From positions 1 to 14,682 of the forward strand of contig JALWTJ010000389.1 in NCBI GenBank assembly GCA_027082895.1: a stretch of 14,682 nt of DNA, in the 5' to 3' direction. Source of the stretch: Hyphomicrobiales bacterium. GTDB lineage: Bacteria > Pseudomonadota > Alphaproteobacteria > Rhizobiales > Devosiaceae. Of this stretch, positions 7,109 through 12,962 are shown piece after piece. The translations under genes were made by a program, and so were the position numbers. The number at the start of each line of letters is the position of its first letter. Position 1 is the first letter of the stretch. The notes beneath the pieces were generated by a model. That model was not told where the DNA came from. It saw nothing but the letters and a program-made list of their open reading frames with translations, and searched no databases.

Positions 7109-8337
7109 GCGCCTTTTTGCTGCCCGCTCATGCCCTTTCCGCCGCGATACTGGCCAATGGATTTCAGGTATTCCTTTTCCGCCTCGGACGCGAAATTGCG
7201 GTCCCAGTCCGTCAACATGGGTTCACTGACCTTGCGCCAGATTGCCGGGACAAAGGCAACGAAAATGATGGAGACATATCCCAGGGGCCACATGGGGGCC
7301 CCCCGTTCGGATTGCTGCAGCTCCCAGAACGGCTTGGTGGCAAACTGGTGGTGATGGGAATGCAGGGGCAGGTTGTAGGTCAGCCCGGTGGAAAGGCGGC
7401 GATGGGAATCCCAGGAATGGCGATCCTCCACCCGGGTTCCCGGAAGGCGGACCAGACCGTAATGCTCCACATAGTTGACCATTTCCAGGTACAGTTTGCC
7501 CATGGCGGCCGCCACCGCCGAATAAAGGATGCCGATGGGGCCGGTCATGTAGACGAACAGGGCAATGACAACGAGGGTCATCAACTGTCCCCGCCAGAAC
7601 ATGTTGGTCAGCAAATTGTTGGGCAGATTGCGCCGTTTCAGGCGTGCGGCTTCGATTTTGCGGCCGGAATTGAATTGCCCGATGGTGGAGCGCACCACGA
7701 AAAAGAAGATATATTCGCCCCGGCGGGCTGTTGCCGGATCCTTCTCCGTGCCCACGTTGCGGTGGTGCCCGTAGACATGCTCGATGGCAAAACCCGTGTC
7801 CCAGGTCAATGCCAGCAGCCAGCGCCCGATCACATAGTCAAGACTGTTGCTGGGCCGGTGGGTCAGGTTATGGGCAACCACAACGCCTCCCAACCCGTAG
7901 AACATGCCCAGGGAAATCAGCCCCCCGGTTCCCTGCAGCAGACCGTTTCGGCCGCGTGCGGTCTCCGGATCAAACCCGAGGGCGCGCAGTGGCACATCGA
8001 TCCATTCCTTGCCCTCGCCAATCGAATTGAGGCAGACCAGCGTCAGGATCAGAAGCAGCGGCAAGGTCAGCCACAACATCAGGTCCAGGTACCAGGTGGC
8101 AGGCATGGCCTCCTTTGCCCCTGCATCGCCCATGATTTCATCCACCATGTTGATCAGGACAATGGTGATGAGCAATCCCAGCCACATCCACCAGCCGCCA
8201 AGCGCCATGGTGACGATGCCGGCCAGGATGAACAGGTTCATGATGGAATAGCGCACATAATTGGCCGGCCGGCTTGCAAGGAAGCCGGGTTTTGCAGCGG
8301 CCACTTGGCTTGGCTGGTTCTGGTCCGGTCGTGTCAT
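7105..8337 (-). CDS. AlkB-type membrane di-iron hydroxylase (alkane 1-monooxygenase-like)
   Basis: A 410-residue integral-membrane non-haem di-iron enzyme of the AlkB/fatty-acid-desaturase superfamily. AlkB members hydroxylate a terminal methyl group of alkanes using electrons from rubredoxin. All nine expected iron ligands can be placed: His156 and His160 (HNLTHR), His187, His191 and His192 (EHVYGHH), His292 (NYVEHYGL), and His326, His329 and His330 (LHSHHH). Hydrophobic segments lie near 33-66, 82-104, 135-156, 250-285 and 350-366. The first box is HNLTHR rather than HELGHK and the third LPLHSHHH rather than LQRHSDHH, so the substrate may not be an n-alkane. No rubredoxin or reductase gene is nearby. 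ATG 8337 is preferred; GTG 8343 would add two residues. The gene separates uvrA from ssb and has a LexA-type box upstream. Confidence 0.88.
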   Translation of the reverse strand: MTRPDQNQPSQVAAAKPGFLASRPANYVRYSIMNLFILAGIVTMALGGWWMWLGLLITIVLINMVDEIMGDAGAKEAMPATWYLDLMLWLTLPLLLILTLVCLNSIGEGKEWIDVPLRALGFDPETARGRNGLLQGTGGLISLGMFYGLGGVVVAHNLTHRPSNSLDYVIGRWLLALTWDTGFAIEHVYGHHRNVGTEKDPATARRGEYIFFFVVRSTIGQFNSGRKIEAARLKRRNLPNNLLTNMFWRGQLMTLVVIALFVYMTGPIGILYSAVAAAMGKLYLEMVNYVEHYGLVRLPGTRVEDRHSWDSHRRLSTGLTYNLPLHSHHHQFATKPFWELQQSERGAPMWPLGYVSIIFVAFVPAIWRKVSEPMLTDWDRNFASEAEKEYLKSIGQYRGGKGMSGQQKGA

Positions 8338-8486
8338 TTTCACCCGTTACGCGCCAGAGCCGGGCAGGTGCCCGTCTTGCGCCGTGTGTAAAGGCCCCTC
8401 ATGCGGATTGTACCGCAAGATTTGCTAAATCCCAAGCCCCACGATGGCTCGTCGGCATGCCGGGCGCACAAGCACGCGGGTTTTTC

Positions 8487-8514
8487 TTGACATGGACCTA
8501 GAACATAATAAGAA
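8487..8514 (+). promoter_or_regulatory. Candidate ssb promoter overlapping the SOS box
   Basis: A perfect TTGACA at 8487-8492 is followed after 16 bases by TAAGAA at 8509-8514, a weak -10 that lies within the LexA-type box. A -35 just upstream of the box is the same arrangement as at uvrA: 8 bases separate the -35 from the box here, and 11 there. That parallel is the main support. The long distance to the ssb ATG (about 213 bases) argues for caution, since a closer second promoter could exist. Confidence 0.5.
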
Positions 8515-8515
8515 C
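8501..8515 (-). promoter_or_regulatory. LexA (SOS) box between alkB and ssb
   Basis: On the minus strand this reads GTTC-TTATTAT-GTTC, an exact GTTC-N7-GTTC match. With the flanking AA it aligns with the uvrA box as AATGTTCT-N3-TATGTTC. ssb is SOS-controlled in many bacteria. The box also overlaps a minus-strand TATTAT (8510-8505) that could be the -10 of alkB, so LexA could control both directions. Confidence 0.8.
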
Positions 8516-8520
8516 ATTGT

Positions 8521-8544
8521 TGTGCAATGCGCACGCATTGTGCA
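8521..8544. repeat. Inverted repeat next to the alkB/ssb SOS box
   Basis: CAATGCG (8525-8531) and CGCATTG (8534-8540) are perfect arms around a 2-base centre, too tight for an RNA hairpin, so a protein-binding site is more likely. The flanks extend the symmetry imperfectly. The segment also carries the direct repeat TTGTGCA at 8520-8526 and 8539-8545. For a minus-strand promoter with TATTAT at 8510-8505, it would cover the poor -35 position. That is where an activator of alkB might bind. Confidence 0.5.
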
Positions 8545-8733
8545 TGAAAGGTTTTGTGGAGAACCCGATTCTGCCCACCCCGTTTGCCCTGATCTGGGCT
8601 AGGATCAGGTTGCTGGTGAACATGACAGGCCCGGCATCAAGGGCGGAACTGAAAAGACATGACGGGTCCGGTACATGCAACGGGTCCGGACCGTTTCCCG
8701 AAAGGGAATGGTTACAACAAGAGGAACGAGAAC

Positions 8734-9213
8734 ATGGCGGGAAGCGTCAACAAGGTTATTCTGGTCGGCCATCTGGGCGCCGATCCCGAAGTGCGCAGCT
8801 TTCAGAACGGGGGAAAGGTGTGCAATCTCCGGCTTGCCACATCGGAACGCTGGAAGGATCGCAACACGGGCGAGCAGAAGGAAAAGACCGAATGGCATTC
8901 CATTGCCATTTTTACCGAGGGGCTGGTTCGCGTGGCCGAGCAATATCTCCGGAAAGGTTCCCTGATCTATGTGGAAGGCCAGTTGCAGACCCGCAAGTGG
9001 CAGGACAGGGACGGCAATGACCGTTATTCAACAGAAGTTGTTCTGCAGGGCTTCAATGGTTCTTTGACAATGCTTGGCGGACGCGGCGATAGTGGCGGCG
9101 GATTTTCCTCCGGCGCGTCGGGAGGCTTTTCTGCAGGTGGTGGCGTGAGCCAGCCGGCAGCTTCCGCGCCCACCTTTGATGCAGGCGACACAGATGACGA
9201 CATTCCGTTCTAG
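8734..9213 (+). CDS. ssb: Single-stranded DNA-binding protein SSB
   Basis: Coats single-stranded DNA during replication, recombination and repair and recruits partners through its C-terminal tip. The 159-residue protein has the OB fold in residues 1-115, starting AGSVNKVILVGHLGADPEV. Conserved DNA-stacking aromatics are Trp40, Trp54, Phe60 and Trp89. A Gly/Ser-rich linker (about 116-148) leads to the acidic tip DTDDDIPF, the docking peptide for RecO, RecG, ExoI and others. The ATG at 8734 has GAGGA 8 bases upstream, and upstream extensions in the frame are unconserved. It lies divergent from alkB, with an SOS box between them. The following secreted-protein gene starts inside its last codons. 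Confidence 0.98.
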   Translation: MAGSVNKVILVGHLGADPEVRSFQNGGKVCNLRLATSERWKDRNTGEQKEKTEWHSIAIFTEGLVRVAEQYLRKGSLIYVEGQLQTRKWQDRDGNDRYSTEVVLQGFNGSLTMLGGRGDSGGGFSSGASGGFSAGGGVSQPAASAPTFDAGDTDDDIPF

Positions 9214-9583
9214 GGTATTTCTTTTCGCAGCGGCATTGCTGTTTTCCTCACTGATGGGCCTGACGGGCGCAAGGGCAGGGGAGGCGGATATTGTCGGTGC
9301 GGTTGTTACCCGGCTGAACGGCGACAGTTTTCGCTTCGATGTCAGCGTGCTGCATGAAGATACGGGCTGGGATCACTATGCCAACGCCTTCGAGATCCTC
9401 GACAGTAATGGCAATATCCTGGGGACTCGCGTCCTGTTGCATCCCCATGTCGGGCAATTGCCCTTCACCCGCTCCCTGACCCTGACGCTTTCTCCCGCCA
9501 TCCGGCAGGTAACCATTCGCGGTGTCGATTCGGTCCATGGCCGCGGCGGGAAGGAAATGAATGTGGATATTCCCTGGCAATAA
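9194..9583 (+). CDS. Small secreted protein of unknown function
   Basis: A 129-residue protein with a clear Sec signal peptide: basic MTTFRSR, a hydrophobic core to about residue 24, and cleavage likely after ARA at residue 28. The mature part of about 101 residues looks beta-rich. It has conserved-looking blocks DTGWDHYANAFEILDSNG, GTRVLLHPHV, PFTRSL and DSVHGRGGKEM. I recall similar GWDHYAD...HPHV...QPFTRS proteins in other proteobacteria but know of no assigned function. I chose the ATG at 9194 because the signal peptide then begins normally. It overlaps the ssb stop by 20 bases in another frame, which suggests translational coupling. A TTG at 9176 and an ATG at 9179 are alternatives. Confidence 0.82.
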   Translation: MTTFRSRVFLFAAALLFSSLMGLTGARAGEADIVGAVVTRLNGDSFRFDVSVLHEDTGWDHYANAFEILDSNGNILGTRVLLHPHVGQLPFTRSLTLTLSPAIRQVTIRGVDSVHGRGGKEMNVDIPWQ

Positions 9584-9966
9584 GGGGAACCGGCAAAAAC
9601 CTTGCGCGGTCAGAAAAGTCTGGCGTGGCAAAAATGCCTTGCTTGAACAAATGCGGAAACGCCCCAACAGATTGGCCTGCGGCATCTTTTTCGGGGTGAA
9701 TCGGAAGACATCGGGCCAGGCAGCATCTTGCGGTTTGTAATGCCCGGCTTGGAAGGTTCAGCAATTTTCAGATTCAAGAAGAAAAAGGCGGTGCCCGACA
9801 GCACCGCCCTGACTTGAATGCATGCACCCGGAAAGCGCACAGACGGTTTCGCAAAGGGCATTCCACAAGCATACATCCGGTTTTGACGGAATCAAACATG
9901 CGCCCTGTCTGCTTTGTGGTGTTGCACGTGCTGTTGCGAAAACCGCCTCACATCATATGACGTGTA
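9584..9966. other. Convergent intergenic region with one terminator
   Basis: This stretch of 383 bases lies between the converging secreted-protein gene and the exported-protein gene at 9967. The only clear element is the minus-strand terminator at 9787-9808. A minus-strand open frame at 9610-9876 crosses the terminator hairpin and resembles no known protein, so it is not called. No comparable terminator was seen for the plus-strand ssb transcript; only weak stems near 9590-9625 lacking a T-run are present. Confidence 0.6.
9787..9808 (-). terminator. Rho-independent terminator of the MMPL/exported-protein operon
   Basis: GGCGGTGC (9787-9794) and GCACCGCC (9801-9808) pair perfectly as an 8-bp GC-rich stem around a 6-base loop. 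On the minus strand the stem is followed at once by TTTTTCTTCTT (9786-9776). The plus-strand side has no T-run, so it acts on minus-strand transcripts. It lies about 160 bases beyond the stop at 9967, leaving a long untranslated tail. Confidence 0.9.
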
Positions 9967-10500
9967 TTAACGGCGCTTGAAGGGAACGTTTGCCACCAGT
10001 TTTGAGCCATCCGATTGCGTCACGACAAATCCGACAACGATATTGTCGTTTTGCAGGCCGAACTTGGCTTCCACATTGGAGGTCTTGCCCGCATCATCCT
10101 TGGCCCGAAGGTTGAAGGTAACATTCTTGCCCCGGCGTGTTCCGATGGCGGTGCCGGAAAAGGAGGTGTTGGACGTCAGCACGGCCTCGTAGTGGGAATT
10201 GATGTAGGCCATGGTGCCATTGATCGACATGTTGCCCCCCGCAAGGGTGCACCGGCCGCTATAGTTGATCTTTTCGGGGGACGATTTGGTAACCGAAAGA
10301 CGGCAGACAACGGTTTCCTCGGACTGTCCGGGAGCGTTGAGGGTGCCACGGCCCCGCCATTCGCCCACATAGGATTGAATCAGGTCCAGGTCCTGCTGGG
10401 CGGCAATGGCTGCAGGCGAGTAGAGCGCTCCGGATACGAGAGCCGATACCAGCAGAACCCGCACGCCACCTTTGATGCGGGACGCATGTGTGAAATTCAT
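9967..10500 (-). CDS. Small exported beta-rich protein of unknown function
   Basis: A 177-residue protein with an N-terminal signal peptide: basic residues to about 12, a hydrophobic core VLLVSALVSGAL, and cleavage likely after AIA at about residue 34. The mature part has alternating polar and hydrophobic strands with blocks YVGEWRGRGTL, EETVVCRLSV, YSGRCTLAGGNMSINGTMAY, GTAIGTRRGKNVTFNLRAKD and KLVANVPFKRR. Two cysteines (VVCRL and GRCTL) could form a disulfide. The pattern suggests a small periplasmic beta-barrel or lipocalin-like fold. Similar proteins seem to exist in other alphaproteobacteria, but I know of no function. Its ATG overlaps the stop of the MMPL transporter as ATGA, so it is translationally coupled to that gene and probably serves the same process. 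Confidence 0.85.
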   Translation of the reverse strand: MNFTHASRIKGGVRVLLVSALVSGALYSPAAIAAQQDLDLIQSYVGEWRGRGTLNAPGQSEETVVCRLSVTKSSPEKINYSGRCTLAGGNMSINGTMAYINSHYEAVLTSNTSFSGTAIGTRRGKNVTFNLRAKDDAGKTSNVEAKFGLQNDNIVVGFVVTQSDGSKLVANVPFKRR

Positions 10501-12743
10501 TTTTTCAAACCTCCAAGAGAGTCAAACAATCGCCCCCCGGCAATGAGTACGGACGGCAGGATGATCAAATCACCTGCCAGCGCCAGCAGAAGGGTGAGAA
10601 CCGTTAGTGTTCCAAATAAGGCAACCTGGGGCAGCGCCGAGAAAATCACGATGAAAGTCCCGGCGCACAGGATGAGAGTGGTTGCAATCAATGCCGGGCC
10701 GACCCGTTCCAGTGCCCGGTCCACCGCTTCCGCATGGGCAAACCCTTCGTTGCGCGCACGCCGGTAATTGGCAAGGAAGTGAATGGTATCATCCACCGCG
10801 ATGCCGAACGCGATCGTCAGAGCAATCACCGTTGTCAGTTGCAGCCCGGCCCCCGATGTCCACAGATAGAATTCGGTGCCAAGGATCGGCAGCAGGTTGG
10901 GGATGAAGGAGGCCAGCGCCACCTTCCAGGAGCGGAAGGCCAGCCCGATGATGAAGATCGAAATGAACACGGCAAGGGTCAGCCCCTGCTGCATGGAGCG
11001 GATCATGTCCATGGACGCAAAGGAGGTCAGCACCCGGAAGCCGGACAATTGGGCATCCCCCAGGCCGGCGTCCCGCAATTGCTGGTCGGTGGTTTCCACG
11101 AAGTCCCGCAATGCATCGGATTCAACAATGGTGGGCAGGAACCCGGTAACAAGCGCATAGGTGCCGTCATCGGTGACGAAACGGCGCTTGAGAAACGGCC
11201 CCACCGCGTTGAAGATCTGCTCGCGGGTGAAGCCGGAATCCGCATAATGTCCGAAACTGGCAGCAGAAATGACCTTGCCCTGCCCGATATTGGCCTCAAG
11301 GATGTTGTGCACCTTCTGGATCTTTTCAAAGTCGGCATCCCCGACCGATTCCACGCCCTGGGCCAGGGGAACGGTGATGTAGATCGGAGAGACCCCGCCC
11401 ACGCCCTGATCAATCTGGGAAGCCACGTCAAGCGAACTGGAATCCGCAGGCAGGAAATCCTGGAACGAAAATTGCGGTTTCAGCTGCAGGTGGGGATAGA
11501 AAAGCGCCACGCAGGCAACGATACCGAACAGGGCCAGCGGCTTTTTCCATTTCCACACCAGTGAGCGGATCAGCGGAATGGGGGCGGTCAGCACGGCGCT
11601 GGGGGCCCGTGGCGACTTGAAACCCAGCCGGATGGCGGTCTTGAGGGCCAGGGGCAGGAAGGTGACCAGTGTCACATAGGCTACAATGACCGCCAGCACC
11701 CCGGATAGGGCAAATTCCTCGATGCCCTGTCCCTGCGTGAAGCCCAGCGAGGCAAAGGCAATGATCGTGGTGATGGATGTCAGGGCGCAGGCCGGGGAAA
11801 CCCGCAGCACGGTCTGGCGCACAGCCTCATCCGGCTCCAAGCCATCACGCCACAATCGCATCCAGGAGAAACAGAAGAACATGCTCTCGGCGAACGCGAT
11901 AACCAGCACCAGCGTGGTCACGATGTTGGTGAGGAAGGTGAACGAGCCGAACAGCATGATGACGACACCGGCCACCCAGATCACCGAGACGAAGGGCGTC
12001 AGCGTGGCAAGAACCGCGCCCCAGAAGGAGCGGAAACTTATCAGCGCGGTCAGGAACCCGATAACGGTGCCGTAAATGGAGAACTTGATCTGGTCCTGCA
12101 CGCTGGCATCGAGCATCTCCACCTTCCAGATCGGTGCCCCGGTCAGCTCGACCGTGATTTCGTCGGAATTGTAATAGTTCACCAGGTCGGTCAATTCGGC
12201 GATCATGGCCTTTTCACCGGCCCCCTTGGCCTTGGTCTGATCCGGGAACATGATCATGACCATGCCCGTCAGATCCTCCACGATCAGGTTGCGCATGATG
12301 GGGTCGGTTGCGCGCAGTTCCGTCAGTGTTCGCACGACCTGGTCCCGGCTGGTCATGCCTTCGGTGACGGCGGGTTCCGTCACGTTGTCGGCGGCCGGCT
12401 TGCGCAGGGAAAAGGGCGAAAGGGTGCCCACCGCATAGGAGCTCAGCTCCAGGTCAAATGCCAGATCACGCAGTGTTTCCAGTACCTTGGGATCCGTCAT
12501 GTTGTCCGAATGCACCAGAATGTAGACATCGTTGTCGAAGGTGCCGAAAGTATTGGTCAGCTTCATGTAGCGATCGTACATTTCACCCGAATTGCGATAG
12601 ACCCGCAACAGGTCGCCATCAACGGACGCACGGGGAAGGACGGAAACGCACAGCAGGGTGAAAGCGATGACAGCAAGCCCCATCACCTTGGGATATTTCA
12701 AAGCGAGAATACCAAGGCGTTCAAAACCGAAACCGATGGACAA
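10497..12743 (-). CDS. MMPL/RND family transporter
   Basis: A 748-residue inner-membrane protein with RND duplication. One transmembrane helix near 19-36 precedes a large external domain (about 40-215) and five helices (about 219-366). A second half repeats this with a helix at about 402-418, an external domain (420-580) and five helices (585-735). Helix 10 has GIAVDDTIHFLANYRR (647-661), the charged VDD motif typical of proton-driven MMPL and sterol-sensing-domain proteins. The matching position in the first half is AFAESMFF with Glu286. Family members move lipids, hopanoids or other hydrophobic compounds to the outer envelope; the substrate here is unknown. The start is TTG: GGAG lies 8 bases upstream and an in-frame stop lies two codons upstream. 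An out-of-frame ATG sits 7 bases before it. The exported-protein gene follows by ATGA overlap. Confidence 0.9.
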   Translation of the reverse strand: MSIGFGFERLGILALKYPKVMGLAVIAFTLLCVSVLPRASVDGDLLRVYRNSGEMYDRYMKLTNTFGTFDNDVYILVHSDNMTDPKVLETLRDLAFDLELSSYAVGTLSPFSLRKPAADNVTEPAVTEGMTSRDQVVRTLTELRATDPIMRNLIVEDLTGMVMIMFPDQTKAKGAGEKAMIAELTDLVNYYNSDEITVELTGAPIWKVEMLDASVQDQIKFSIYGTVIGFLTALISFRSFWGAVLATLTPFVSVIWVAGVVIMLFGSFTFLTNIVTTLVLVIAFAESMFFCFSWMRLWRDGLEPDEAVRQTVLRVSPACALTSITTIIAFASLGFTQGQGIEEFALSGVLAVIVAYVTLVTFLPLALKTAIRLGFKSPRAPSAVLTAPIPLIRSLVWKWKKPLALFGIVACVALFYPHLQLKPQFSFQDFLPADSSSLDVASQIDQGVGGVSPIYITVPLAQGVESVGDADFEKIQKVHNILEANIGQGKVISAASFGHYADSGFTREQIFNAVGPFLKRRFVTDDGTYALVTGFLPTIVESDALRDFVETTDQQLRDAGLGDAQLSGFRVLTSFASMDMIRSMQQGLTLAVFISIFIIGLAFRSWKVALASFIPNLLPILGTEFYLWTSGAGLQLTTVIALTIAFGIAVDDTIHFLANYRRARNEGFAHAEAVDRALERVGPALIATTLILCAGTFIVIFSALPQVALFGTLTVLTLLLALAGDLIILPSVLIAGGRLFDSLGGLKK

Positions 12744-12962
12744 GAATCATTCTCCTCAAGCCTGCAATCCGCGAATTACTAATACTTGTGCACCATTTCG
12801 TCCAGTTGTTCATTAATTTGTCATGAACAACTGGCCCGTCCGAAAACGTCGGTTGCTTTTCGCATCGGCTGTTTCCGCCTGGGCGGGGCAAGCGGTCATG
12901 GTGTCGGTGCATGGAATCATCTATAAAAAACCGACAAGAACTCACGCGGGAAATCCCATCCA
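12744..12962. promoter_or_regulatory. Divergent MMPL/gyrA promoter region
   Basis: These 219 bases must carry promoters for both directions. For gyrA the best -10 is TATAAA at 12922-12927, giving a leader of about 30 bases, but no good -35 is visible 16-18 bases upstream. For the transporter, TATTAG on the minus strand at about 12784-12779 is a possible -10, with a poor -35 in the edge of the inverted repeat at 12802-12834. A weaker repeat, CGAAAA with TTTTCG, lies near 12841-12862. Confidence 0.4.
12802..12834. repeat. Perfect 12-bp inverted repeat, candidate operator
   Basis: CCAGTTGTTCAT (12802-12813) and ATGAACAACTGG (12823-12834) are exact reverse complements around an AT-rich 9-base spacer. 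There is no T-run on either side, so it is not a terminator. It lies about 60 bases upstream of the transporter start, at or just upstream of the presumed -35, and about 130 bases upstream of gyrA. The size and symmetry fit a dimeric transcription factor site, most likely controlling the transporter operon. Confidence 0.8.

Larger units (their letters stand above)
8338..8733. other. Divergent alkB/ssb intergenic region
   Basis: These 396 bases hold no convincing gene on either strand. Sites seen are a plus-strand TTGACA at 8487-8492, a LexA-type box at 8501-8515, a minus-strand TATTAT at 8510-8505 and an inverted repeat at 8521-8544. Both leaders would be long, about 160 bases for alkB and about 210 for ssb, if transcription starts near the box. 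The stretches 8344-8480 and 8560-8720 show nothing I can name. Confidence 0.6.

Noticed and set aside
7102..8391. A 429-codon plus-strand frame opposite alkB
   Set aside because: His/Gln/Gly/Pro-rich mirror translation with no motif; the minus strand has all nine di-iron ligands.
8340..8534. Minus-strand frame of 64 codons upstream of alkB
   Set aside because: It spans the LexA box and palindrome, has no ribosome site and looks compositionally random.
9610..9876. Minus-strand frame of 88 codons in the convergent intergenic region
   Set aside because: It reads through the terminator hairpin, has no good ribosome site and no protein-like pattern.
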